Positions 52,016 to 62,928 of a stretch of 64,000 bases of DNA are shown piece after piece. The stretch spans positions 74,000,418-74,064,417 of the forward strand of contig OY978526.1 of NCBI GenBank assembly GCA_963854835.1, read 5' to 3'. The stretch's first letter is position 1; every line of letters begins with the position of its first letter. The position numbers and the translations under genes were made by a program. This DNA comes from Megamerina dolium. Lineage: Eukaryota; Arthropoda; Insecta; Diptera; Megamerinidae. The notes under the pieces are model-generated. The model was not told where the DNA came from. It searched no databases and worked only from the letters and a program-made list of their open reading frames with translations.

Positions 52016-53644
52016 TTTTTATACCCTGCATAATGCAATATGCATGGTATATTCATTTCGGTCAGATGTTTGTGTCCACTTGAAGGAATCTCCGGAGATA
52101 TAGACATGGATATATATTCGTGATCAGCGTCGATTAAATTTTCGATTTAACGATGTCCGTCCGTCCGTCCGTCCGTCCGTCCGTCCGTCCGTCCGTCCGT
52201 CCGTCCGTCCGTCCGTCCGTCCGTCTGTCTGTCACCTGGCTGGTTCGCACGATAACTTGAGTAAATATTAAGCTATTTCGATGAAATTTGGCATAAGTAA
52301 TCTATGATCCAAGGGTACGGAGGGGATTTATATTGGGCATGATCGGTCAATAACCACGCCCACACCAAGCATTCAAAGCGACTAACCTCGAAATTTTCAA
52401 AATCTTTAACTTGCTATAACTCACATAATATACCACTTGGGACAACAATATTTTGCACATAGAGTTATATTATACTACTATATAACCTCGCCAAAAGTGG
52501 GTGAGCCACGCCTACTTTCTAGCGTAGCTCCCATACAAAGTGTCTGTACTTCTTTTAAATTGAAACTGCTGTAACTTCGGCAATCTTTCGTCTAGAATAA
52601 CCATAATTGACACTTAGATTAACACGGTAGTCGGAAATAATATGGCAGAAAATCAATGTGCCACGCCCACTCCTTTTTGGGTCTCCCATACAAAGTTGTG
52701 GAAATTAAAAAAAATGTTACCGGTTATAACTTGCAAACTATTCAGCGTAGAATAACGAGATTTAAGGTGTGGATTAGTATTGTACGAGCAACTAGGCTCA
52801 CAGAAAATGGGCGCACCACGCCCAGTGTTTATCGTATCCCCCATACAAATTTTAAATTGAAACAGCTGTAACTTCGGCAATCTTCTGTCTAGAATAACCA
52901 TAATTGACACTTAAATTAATATCGTAGTCGGCAAAAATCTGGCAGAAAATCAGTGTGCCACGCCCACTCCTTCATGGGTCTCCCATACAAAGTCGAGTGA
53001 ATTAAACTAAAATTTTAAGCTCCATAGCTTACAAACCATTTAGCCTAGGACAACGAGACTTAGGGTATGGATTAGTATTGTACGAGCAACTAGGCTCACA
53101 GAAAATGGGCGCACCACGCCCAGTGTTTATCGTAGCCCCCATACAAATTTTAAATTGAAACAGCTGTAACTTAGGCAATCTTATGTCTACAATAACCATA
53201 TTTGACACTTAAATTAATATCGTAGTCGGAAATAATCTGGCGAAAAATCAGCGTACCACGCCCACTTCTTATTGGGGCTCCCATACAAAGTTGAGGAAAT
53301 TAAACAAAAATGTTAACCACCATAACTTAGAAACTATTCAACTTAGGACACCAAATTTAAGGTGTGGATTAACATTGAAAAATTAATTGGATTTACTAGA
53401 AAGTGGTAAGCCACGCCCACTTTTTATATAGCTCCCATACTATGCCTCGGAATTATCTTAAAATCCTTTTACTTCGTCAAAGTCAACCATATTTCGGGTG
53501 TAAATTAGTAGTATATGCAAAAATTGTTTCTCGAAAAGTGGAAATAAAAAAAAAGTTGGATATTCGAGTAAACTTTTTATATATAAATCTACATATGCAG
53601 GGTATAGTTTGGTCGGCCCCAGCCGACTGTAAGGAGATTTTTTC
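52016..53644 (+). mobile_element. GTCY-microsatellite repeat element, long tandem copy (DINE/mini-me-like)
   Basis: Starts 'ttataccctgcataatgc' and ends 'atgcagggtatagtttggtc' plus 'ggccccagccgactgtaagg', so the ends hold inverted 'ataccctgca'/'tgcagggtat'. Near the left end is a (GTCC)n tract (52147-52225). Then come 'cacctggctggttcgcacga' and a body with 'gccacgcccac...ctcccatacaaag' boxes. A unit of about 295 bp is present three times (boxes near 52661, 52956 and 53254). No protein is encoded. GTCY tracts at this position are typical of dipteran DINE-1/mini-me-like, Helentron-related repeats; the assignment is by analogy. Confidence 0.75.
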
Positions 53645-54670
53645 CTTTTTATACCCTGCATAATGCAATATGCATGGTATATTCATTTCGGTCAGATGTT
53701 TGTGTCCACTTGAAGGAATCTCCGGAGATATAGACATAGATATATATTCGTGATCAGCATCGATTAAATTTTCGATTTAACGATGTCCGTCCGTCCGTCC
53801 GTCCGTCTGTCTGTCACCTGGCTGGTTCGCACGATAACTTGAGTAAATATTGAGCTATTTCGACGAAATTTGGCACAAGTAACCTATGATCCAAGGGTAC
53901 GGAGGGGATTGATATTGGGCATGATCGGTCTATAGCCACGCCCACACCAAGCATTCAAAGCGACTAACCTCGGAATTTTCAAAATCTTTAACTTGCTATA
54001 ACTCACATAATATACCACTTGGGACAACAATATTTCGCACATAGAGTTATATTATACTACTGTATAACCTCGCCAAAACTGGGTGAGCCACGCCTACTTT
54101 CTAGCGTAGCTCCCATACAAAGTGTCTGTACTTCTCTTAAATTAAAACAGCTGTAACTTCTACAATCTTCTGTCCAGAATAACCATAATTGACACTTAGA
54201 TTAACATGGTAGTCGGAAATAATATGACAGAAAATCAGCGTACCACGCCCACTTCTTATTGGGGCTCCCATACAAAGTTGCGAAAATTTTTAAAAATTTA
54301 AACCGCTATAACTTATGAACTATTCAACGTAGGACAAACAAATTTAAGGTGTGGATTAATATTGAAAAATTAATTGGATTTACAAGAAAGAGGTAAGCCA
54401 CGCCAACTTTCTATATAGCTCCCATACTAAGTCTCGGAATTATCTTAAAAACCTCCTTTAAATTATCCCTTTTAGAACTCTCATAACATACAAAGTACTT
54501 CGTCAAAGTCAACCATATTTCGAGTGTAAATTAGTAGTATATGCAAAAATTGTTTTTCAAAAAGTAGAAATAAAAGAAAAAGATGGATATTCGAGTAAAC
54601 TTTTTATATATATATCTACATATGCAGGGTATAATTTGGTCGGCCCCAGCCGACTGTAAGGAGATTTTTT
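53645..54670 (+). mobile_element. GTCY-microsatellite repeat element, short tandem copy
   Basis: Same start and end strings as the element at 52016-53644, placed directly head to tail with it. The (GTCC) tract is short (53785-53810) and only one body unit is present (box near 54246), explaining the ~600-bp length difference. The two copies are otherwise nearly identical at their left ends. Confidence 0.78.
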
Positions 54671-54784
54671 TTCCTTCAATTATTTCTACGAACACCTGTT
54701 TAAGGAAATATTGATATCACGCTTGTCATAGAAGTAAACCGTGTAGTAAATAATTAATTCGATGGGAAAAAAAATAAAATATGG

Positions 54785-55800
54785 ATGGATATATGTTTCT
54801 TTCTTTCCTATATGTCTCAGTGTTCTCTGCCCCATACAGAAGAAAGGAGACCACACAATTTGCGCCAACTACCGTGGCATAAGTCTCCTGAGCATCGCAT
54901 ACAAGGTCTTGTCGTGCGTATTGTGTGAAAGATTGAAGCCTATGCTCAGTAACCTGATTGGACCTTATCAGTGTGGCTTCAGACCGAATAAATCCACCAT
55001 CGATCAAATTTTCACAATACGCCAAATCCTGGAAAAGACCCAAGAAAAACAGATCGACACACATCACCTAATCATCGATTACAAAGCTGCTTTCGACAGT
55101 TCGATAAGGGTTTACCTCTACACAACTATGTCTGAATTTGGTATACTTACAAAACTTATTCGACTTAACTCTCGTTGTGCAGTGAAAATTTGGAAGGAAC
55201 TGTTGACAATTACACTTTCGAGGTGGTGAAAGACTTCATCTATCTTGGAACCAATGACGTCAGCCTGGAGATCATGCGTAGGATAACTCTTGCTAACAGG
55301 TGTTACTTTGGGCTTAGTAAGCAATTGAGTAGTCGATCCCTCTCTCGAAGATCGAAAATCACACTCTACAAGTTATTATTCCTGTCATAACATATAGCCC
55401 AGAAGTCAGGACAATTTCCACCACGGATTAGAGGATGCTTGGAGTTTTCGAGAGAAAAGTTCTGCGCAAGATCTTCGGACCTATTTGCGTTGATGGCGAG
55501 TACCGAATGAGGTACAACGATGAGTTGTATGAGCTGTACGCTGGCTAGATCATGTCGAGCGAATGGAAGAAGATGCTCCAGCGAAGAGGGTATTTAATTC
55601 GGCACCATCTGGAGTACGGAGAAGAAGAGGCAGACCAAACCGCCGTTGGAAGGGCCAAGTGTTGGGTAACCTGGCGGCGTTTGGAATATCCAATTGGCGC
55701 ACAGCAAGCGAAGAACAGAGAAGACTGGCGCCGCATTATATGTTCGGCCTAAATCGATCGTCGGTTGTTATGGCCACATAAGAAGAAGAATATGTTTCTT
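54785..55800 (+). mobile_element. LINE remnant: reverse transcriptase and 3' end
   Basis: The frame at 54840-55100 reads QKKGDHTICANYRGISLLSI and continues with GPYQCGFRPNKSTIDQIFTI and HHLIIDYKAAFDS, the fingers/palm part of a non-LTR reverse transcriptase. The YADD region is deleted. After it come VVKDFIYLG and FERKVLRKIFGPICVDGEYR (about 55450-55510), then the C-terminal RRRRGRPNRRWKGQVLGNL segment. Stops and shifts break it. It is the same family as the copy inside pps (8970-10640). Confidence 0.85.
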
Positions 55801-55849
55801 TAATTAAATTTTTTTGATATTCCTAATCCTGCATTAAGGGGTAACAATG

Positions 55850-57200
55850 GAACCCCTTAGGGTTTTTGGATCGAACATCAGCGTATCAAAGGAAGTAAAA
55901 TATCTAGAGGTTATCCTGGATAACAAGCTGACTTAGAATAGTCACGTCGATGATAAGATCCAGAAAAGCAAGCGGGTATTGCATCACTGTAATAAAGTGT
56001 GCGGTTTCATGTGTACGATTACTCCCAGAGTGAAGAGTAAGATAGATAGGGTGCAAAAACTTGACTTGTATTGGCATTACGGGAGCAATCTGGACAACCC
56101 CGGTAGAAGCATTAGAAGACTTTCTAGGGCTGCTACCGTTGGACTTGCATATTATGAAGTCGACGGCATTAACAGCATTACGTCGTCTGAAGACATCGAA
56201 TAATTGGTATAAATTCGGCACGGAGACAGGGCACAGAAGCATTCTTTCTCTGATATATACTAGTGCGAAGGAGGCGCAAATGCCAATGGAAGGTATGAGT
56301 AAAGGTGACTGAAAAGTCATATAGGACATGCATTGAAGACGGCCTCACGCATGATGTTTGTAAAGAAACCAGTATACACGAAAACTGATAGTTCATTAAT
56401 GGATGGCAGGACGAGTGCTAGAGTCTTCTCTAAAGCGTTGGTACTGGCATGCACTCTGAATCTGGGAAGATACGTATGTATCTGTTTATCAGACAGAAAT
56501 GCTTGGTTTAATGCATTCGCTAAATCATCTACTGGAAGACAAGGTGCAAGGTAAGAAAATCTTGCTAGCACTCGATAACCAGACGGTGATCAGGCGAGTG
56601 CAACAACCAACTGCATTTTCCGAAATGGCATTCGAATGTGTTCAGAATCTTAATAGCTGTATTCGTAGTAATGCGTTTACTCTTACGTTTGTGAAGGGAT
56701 TCATTGGTATAGAGCAAAATGAAGCTGCTGACGCCTTGGATCTAGAGCTTAATTTTATGGACCGGAGACCGGAGCCAGTAGTTAGTAACGGTACAGTGAA
56801 GGTAAATGCCGACGATTGGATAAGCAAACACCATCTTTCGCGATGGGATAGTTTGTCCACTTGTAGACAGGCAAAGGTCGCATTGAGCCTACCAAGGGGC
56901 AGTGAATCGGGTAGAGTTCTCAGTCTAGGACGATTAAATCTAAGTTGGTTGACTGTATTAATAACTGGGTATGATAATTTCAGGTGCCAACTCAACAAGA
57001 TGGGTCTTGTTGGAGTGAAGGAGGAAGGATCTTGATATTTGCAGATTATGCATTTGCAAGCAGGAGGATTACCACACTGGGCTGACAATTTGTTACTAAA
57101 CTCGAAATGTGGAACATACCCCACAAAGCATGATTGAAATAACGCTTGATATTATTATGAGGAAGGCAGTAGAAGAATTTTGCTACCAACCAAATACATA
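55850..57200 (+). mobile_element. LINE remnant with RNase H domain
   Basis: A different LINE. Near 55880-56000 the frame gives VSKEVKYLEVILDNKLT and then HVDDKIQKSKRVL, the reverse-transcriptase thumb and linker. At 56499-57035 there is an RNase H-type frame with ALDNQTVIRRVQQPTAFSEM, FVKGFIGIEQNEAADAL and a C-terminal SRWDSLSTCRQAKVAL. RNase H after the polymerase is found in LOA/I-type elements of flies. The copy is broken and 5' truncated. Confidence 0.8.
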
Positions 57201-57360
57201 GCACACGATTGAAGGGTCGAAAAAGGACCCAGATAAAAGTAATCTGATTCGGCTAATTCCTAAATATATATATAATAATACTGCATGAAGTGAATTCTTG
57301 ATTAATTTCATTAATAAAGCTATACCTTGATGTACTTGTCATTAAGTATATTATGTTCGT

Positions 57361-57460
57361 TTTTGTACCCTGTATGAGTGCATGATATATTCATTTCGTT
57401 CAGGTGTTTGTAACCAATTGAAGAAAACTCTGAAGATATAGAAAGATATATATACTTTGC
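57361..57460 (+). repeat. 5' fragment of the GTCY-type repeat
   Basis: 'tttttgtaccctgtatgag', 'atgatatattcatttcgttc' and 'aggtgtttgtaaccaattga' parallel the left end of the elements at 52016 and 53645. The similarity stops before the microsatellite. Confidence 0.6.
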
Positions 57461-58249
57461 TTCAACTATTTCCATTTCATCACAACCAAGTTTTCCAAAT
57501 TCGAAAAAGGCAGGATGAAGCTAAGATTACTATCAAATTGTTTAATCAAAGCAAAAGAAAAATTGTCCCTACGTCAACCCAAAAATGTATTCAAATTTAG
57601 ATTATGATTACCATGCAATTTTCTACACCTGTGTATTAAATTTAGATTGAGTTCCTATAATGACATATCAATTAGGACTTTTGAGCTCCGAAATATTTCC
57701 ATAATACTCTTTTCACTTCATAGATATAGCAATAGAAAACAATAATTTAGATATCACATTCATCCATAAAGGATGTGCTCTTATATGTAACATTTTATAT
57801 CTACATTTTCATTACAGCAGTTTGCAAACACCCCAAATATATTTTTGTTCTGTTCTCACGACATAAGAAGACGTCATATCATTACAGCTGATTTAAGAGT
57901 TCGTTTAGAAATGGAACATTGTTGTTGAATATATTTTCATGAATTAAAAAAAAAAAAGAAGTAGTGAATTATGCCATTTTTAGATGTGATCGCCAAATAA
58001 TATAGCATAAATATTACAACAAGAATTTTGTTCGTGAAAAATCAATTCATAAGATTTTGAAATTTTGAAAATCTCGTAGTTATATAATATATAGTTTAAA
58101 TAACTATCCCACCTACTCATAGTAGACTGCAGCAAATCATATTTAAATAAAAGTGATTCGAAGAAGGAATGCAGTCAACAACAATGAAATCATGAATTAG
58201 GACAAAAGTTCGAATACATTTGCGAACGCACACTGTTAACTGAACCATC
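57461..58249. other. 5' flank of the SLC25A51-like gene
   Basis: No coding sequence seen; presumably contains the promoter of the carrier gene. Confidence 0.45.
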
Positions 58250-59284
58250 ATGTCCACGGAAAAGGCTTGTCAAAGTGGCCCTACCAGGTCAGGTATACCA
58301 TTGGAATCACACGGCCTGAAGAATCGATTTTTGGGATCATTTGAATGGAAGGAATTTGCATGTGGATGTGGTGCTGCTTTTATTAATATTGGCATTACTT
58401 ATCCGGTTTATAAAATGATTTTTCGACAAATGCTTCATGGTGTACCTATGACGTCGGCATTTGGTCAGCTACGACATGAAGGACTTACATTTCTATATCG
58501 TGGCATATTTCCGCCTCTAGCACAAAAAACTCTTTCCCTGTCGATTATGTTCGGCGTCTTCGATGGTACTCGTCGATATCTGGTAGAGGATTTCAATATG
58601 AATAGTTATACAGCAAAAATAATTGCGGGTCTTACGTCGGGCAGTGTTGAGGCTTTGTTTGCACCCTTTGAGCGTGTCCAAACGCTATTAGCTCATTCAA
58701 AATACCATGAATATATTGCTAATACACCACATGCGTTTAGGTAAGAAATTTTTAAAATTTACAAATCAAATGTTTTTACTAATATGTAATCAATATGAAT
58801 ATTATTTTAGGTATGTTTGGATTAATCATGGGTTCACAGAGTTATATAGGGGTATAGTACCTGTATTATGGCGTAACGGGCCGTCGAATGCAATATTTTT
58901 TATGCTACGCGAAGAAGCGTGTATTCATTTACCCCAAAGAGTAAGTTTGTCAATGTCTATATCAGTAATTGAATTAACTTTTGTATTATTATCTTTTAGT
59001 CTTCTTTGCCGACGAATGCAGCACAAGAATTTTTTGCCGGCGCTGTAATTGGGGCTACTATTAGCACGTTATTTTATCCATTAAATGTGATCAAAGTTTC
59101 AATGCAAAGTGAAATGGGACACAAGCATGAGAGCATGTGGTTTACATGTAAGAAAATATACTATGGTCGTGGTAGTCGAATAAAATATTTTTATAGAGGT
59201 TGTGGTGTCAACAGTGGCCGATCGTTTATTAGTTGGGGTATTATGAATACGGCTTATGAAAATTTGAAAAAACTTGTACCATGA
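58250..59284 (+). CDS. SLC25A51: Mitochondrial carrier of the SLC25A51 (NAD+ transporter) type
   Basis: Inner-membrane carrier; the vertebrate SLC25A51/52 (MCART1) proteins import NAD+ into mitochondria. Three exons: 58250-58740, 58811-58940 and 59000-59284, phases 2 and 0, giving 301 aa, the usual carrier length. Three carrier repeats are visible. The first has FACGCGAAFINIGITYPVYK and LRHEGLTFLYRGIFPPL. The second has GLTSGSVEALFAPFERVQTL and HGFTELYRGIVPVLWRNGPS. The third has EFFAGAVIGATISTLFYPLN and FYRGCGVNSGRSFISWGIMN. The CGCGAAF start and FERVQTLL are the points that favour SLC25A51 over other carriers. The signature P-x-D/E-x-x-K/R motif is degenerate in the first and third repeats (PVYK, PLNVIK), as in that subfamily. 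NAD+ as substrate is inferred. Confidence 0.9.
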
Positions 59285-60339
59285 GCTAAAGAAATCGTAT
59301 GCGTAAGAGTATAATAGAATTTATTAAAATATGAATTTTTCGTTAGGAGTTCAGTCGTTTAGAAAACGTATTCAAATTGTATATGTAAAATATTTATTAT
59401 TATAAAGTATGTATGGCTTAGAAAATCGTTTAAGTTTACTTAAAGCATACTTTTATATAAAACACAATAGTTAATTATTATAATGATGAAGCTTTATTCA
59501 AGTACAATAGAAAATTGTAAATATTTTTACTGCAGTGCTAACAACGTGCAGTCAAGTGTTTGTATGAATATCTTGCTGTTGAATAATAGTGAAGTAATTC
59601 GAATGCCATTACTGCTAAAGAACAAGACAAAGCATTTAAATAGTTGTGTATCTATAATTGAAGTTTAGTTACATACCTACGCATATAAACTATAAATTAC
59701 AATTTTGTAATGGACTTTAAAAAACAAACATAATTTTATTTTATTTTATAACAATAGTAAAATTGAAACTGAAATTGTAATTTCGCAGTTTTTATTCTGG
59801 TCAATAATTGAACGTAAGTATTCTCTACCACACAGAAATTTGCCTTCAGAAAGAGATTTAGTATCAAAAGGTAGGAATGTTCGTTTATTTCAGTTTCTAT
59901 CTAAGTTACTCAACGTGTTAAGCGTTGATGATTATTCGGAAATAATTCAACGTTATGTTTTTATCCTTGATTATTGTATTCGACTTTAAATTTCGAAAGT
60001 TTTAAAATTTCAGATGTCAAACAAAAGAACTTCTCATAGAAATAGGAAAATCATTGTACTTATACGAATATGCCTGTGAAAAGAACAATTTGCAATTTGA
60101 GCTGTTTAGTTAAATGATGTGAAATCTTGCTCCAACCCAATTGACGTAAAAAAAATTCGCAAATGCTTTCCAAGTATATCTTAATAATTTTTATTTCACA
60201 AGTGAATTTTAATCAAATTAACAAATTTTTTAAAAATTGTGAATTTTTCTACGTTAACCGGATATGAACTTTTTTAACTGCTGGCAATGATGTACCATTG
60301 ACAGCTGTCAGAAGAAGTGACAACTTTAGATGCAGCCAA
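59285..60339. other. Intergenic region between the carrier gene and RpL32
   Basis: Contains the carrier gene 3' UTR and the upstream region of RpL32. The frame at 59483-59668 has no recognisable domain. Nothing else seen. Confidence 0.45.
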
Positions 60340-60344
60340 CTTCA

Positions 60345-60380
60345 AGTTTCTTTCTTTTCGACGTACTCTATTAGAAAAAG
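60345..60380 (+). promoter_or_regulatory. RpL32 start region with TOP-like pyrimidine tract and non-coding first exon
   Basis: A pyrimidine-rich run 'tttctttcttttcgac' near 60348 resembles the terminal oligopyrimidine start of ribosomal-protein transcripts. A splice donor 'gcg|gtgtgt' follows near 60381. The acceptor 'attgtag' at 60654-60660 lies 7 bp before the RpL32 ATG, so a short non-coding exon 1 is likely. Confidence 0.5.
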
Positions 60381-60667
60381 CGGTGTGTATTTTATCTACA
60401 AAATCATAAAAAATATTTAACATCTTTGATTAAAATCGATTTGTGCAAACATAATGTATGAAATGAATATTCTAAACATGTTGCAAAAAATAAATATGCT
60501 TAAAATTGAATCAGCTAGATATTTAAAACCTACTCGAAATAGTTGGTGATAAATTGTGTATGCACAATCGGTTGTAAACATCTTGCGCCATATATGAAAA
60601 AAATGTTCTTATTTTTCGAAATATTTTATTAATTGTGTTATGAACTTCTTTAAATTGTAGCCGCAAG

Positions 60668-61137
60668 ATGACTATTCGTCCAGCATACAGGCCAAAAATT
60701 GTAAAGAAGCGCACCAAGCACTTCATTCGCCATCAATCAGATCGCTATGCTAAGCTTTCAGTGAGTATATCACATAGTATATAATCAAATGTGCAAATAT
60801 AAAAACATGAATTTAATTTTTATAGCACAAATGGCGTAAACCAAAAGGTATCGACAACAGAGTACGTCGTCGTTTCAAGGGTCAATATTTGATGCCAAAT
60901 ATTGGTTATGGTTCAAACAAACGCACTCGCCATATGCTACCAACTGGATTCAAGAAGTTCCTTGTCCACAATGTTCGTGAATTGGAAGTTCTAATGATGC
61001 AAAATCGTGTGTATTGCGGTGAAATCGCTCATGGAGTGTCATCGAAAAAACGCAAGGAAATTGTTGAGCGTGCAAAGCAATTGTCAATCCGCCTAACAAA
61101 CCCCAATGGTCGCCTTCGTTCACAAGAAAACGAGTAA
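60668..61137 (+). CDS. RpL32: 60S ribosomal protein L32
   Basis: Structural protein of the large ribosomal subunit (eL32; rp49 in flies). Two coding exons, 60668-60760 and 60826-61137, join in phase 0 into 134 aa, the exact fly length. The protein starts [20 protein letters not shown] and continues across the junction as [21 protein letters not shown]. Then come [20 protein letters not shown] and [20 protein letters not shown], ending LRSQENE. The intron position after the serine is that of the Drosophila gene. A 5' UTR intron probably precedes it. Confidence 0.97.
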
Positions 61138-61755
61138 ACTTTGTGTGTTTGATTTTTATAATTTCATTCTGATAATTTGAATATAAGAAACCAATTAGAA
61201 TATATATGTGTTTTATTGGAGGTGCTTACAAGCAATTTGGAATAATTGTAAAGTATCAGTAAAATTCCTTGATTGAATTGAATTTGAATCTGACACATTT
61301 TGTCGGAATGCGATTATTTTGGGTATCTATTCAAAAAACCCAGTGGTTTTACTTGTTAAGTAAGCAATTCTGTCATGATTCAAATCCAGTTATTCAATAA
61401 CTAAATATTCACAATGTATAGAGAAATCATAGTTTATACATATCGAGTAGTTTCTAAATAAATATGCAGGTATTTATTAAAATTTTACAAATTTACCAAC
61501 CATAATATTTTCTTTCTGTATAGTAGAATTTATACGATAGAAGATGTATATTTATTCCTCTATTACGGATGGCAATTCAACTTGCTGGATTTGTCTGAGA
61601 AGCCGTTATGACATCAGACCCGCCTTATAGATGGAAGCGAAGAAATCAGCTGCTTTGATTTGAATGCGCGAAGGCTTGCCATTCGTAATAGGGACATCAA
61701 CAAAATTTAATTACGAAGTGACAATTTACTTAAAGTACAATTGTTTAAAACCGAT
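61138..61755. other. Convergent 3' region between RpL32 and the ZAD gene
   Basis: AT-rich, without coding sequence that I can support. Both 3' UTRs end here. Confidence 0.45.
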
Positions 61756-62928
61756 TCAAGCAGAATTTAAAATAACATCGTGATCGCATTGCAAATGCTG
61801 CTCCAACATTTCTTTGTTTTCGAATTTGATGCTGCATATAACACAAGTTATATCTTTAGTGGCATTGCCCACTAATGTGTGTACTGCAGCTTCAGCTTCC
61901 TTGCACTCTTCTTCTTGCGTAGCCACAGGCACGTAAGTGTCTCCGTGTGTTTTCATATGCATTTTTAATGTGTAACGCTCTGTAAACGATTTCGAACACA
62001 TTGTACAATGATGGCGTGGCCTGTTTTCTTGGTGAATCAATACATGGTGATTAAACGTTTTTCGTGATTTAAACGACTGATTGCAAACACTGCAGATTAG
62101 TGGATTTTCCTCTGCCTCATGCCTCATGCGATGATTGTAGAGCATGTTGTCCAATGAAAATCGTTCACCACACTTTTCACACTGATATTTTTTCTTATCC
62201 CAATGCTTACGCATATGCCGAAGTGTGTTAACGCGACGTGAGAAACGTTTCGGACAGAAGCGACATTCATTTTCAGTCTTTCCTTCGTGTATATTCATAT
62301 GCAGCTCAAGATATTCTTCATCACGACGCACAGCTCCACATATAGTGCATGTATACACTTTAGTATTATGCACTTCACTTATGTGATTTTGCAAAAGCAA
62401 CTTTGACCGAAATGTAGTGCCACAAACAACGCATTCTTGTCTGTTTCGTCTTCTATCTGATGTCGAAGAACCATCTTCGTCCATATCATCATTGTCATCA
62501 TCTGAAATATCTGTAGATACCTCCTCCATTACATTATCCGTATCTATGAATTCCTCCTTTGTGTCCAGTTCAGGATTTGCTGCATCTGCAAGTTGATAAT
62601 CTTCCTCGATTTGTGTTAGTTCATTCTCGACTTCAATAATCTCGAATTTCGTCGATATAACGTCTTTGAGCTTTTGTGTCAATCGCTTTTGAAATGTTAA
62701 AAGATTAAGCATTAATTCATCGTATTCAGTTAATTCTCTGTAGCACTCCGAACAAATGGCAGCTCCCGGTTGAAATATCAGTTTCGTTTTTATGCAATTG
62801 GCCAAATGTTGTAGTACTGATGTTATATGCTTTTGCGATGCGGGTACTTTGCACGAATCGATGGCCACAAATTTCAATTCATCATCATAGTTAGATTTTG
62901 CACACATAAAACAACGTTCCGTCGACAT
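61756..62928 (-). CDS. ZAD-type C2H2 zinc-finger transcription factor
   Basis: Single exon of 390 aa. An N-terminal ZAD (zinc-finger-associated domain, an insect dimerisation module) shows its two cysteine pairs at C6/C9 (CFMC) and C59/C62 (CSEC). An acidic linker follows (about 110-165, with DISDDDNDDMDEDGSS). Then come six consecutive C2H2 fingers opening CVVC, CTIC, CRFC, CEKC, CSVC and CTMC, and a separate C-terminal finger opening CVIC. The protein should be nuclear and bind specific DNA. Hundreds of ZAD genes exist in flies, so the ortholog is not named. The ATG used is the only one upstream of the first ZAD cysteine. Confidence 0.9.
   Translation of the reverse strand: MSTERCFMCAKSNYDDELKFVAIDSCKVPASQKHITSVLQHLANCIKTKLIFQPGAAICSECYRELTEYDELMLNLLTFQKRLTQKLKDVISTKFEIIEVENELTQIEEDYQLADAANPELDTKEEFIDTDNVMEEVSTDISDDDNDDMDEDGSSTSDRRRNRQECVVCGTTFRSKLLLQNHISEVHNTKVYTCTICGAVRRDEEYLELHMNIHEGKTENECRFCPKRFSRRVNTLRHMRKHWDKKKYQCEKCGERFSLDNMLYNHRMRHEAEENPLICSVCNQSFKSRKTFNHHVLIHQENRPRHHCTMCSKSFTERYTLKMHMKTHGDTYVPVATQEEECKEAEAAVHTLVGNATKDITCVICSIKFENKEMLEQHLQCDHDVILNSA

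Noticed and set aside
52147..52225. (GTCC)n run considered as a CRISPR-like or telomeric array
   Set aside because: It is a simple tetranucleotide tract at the fixed internal position of a known type of dipteran repeat, with no spacers.
56642..57124. 160-codon minus-strand frame
   Set aside because: Antisense shadow of the RNase H region of the LINE on the plus strand.
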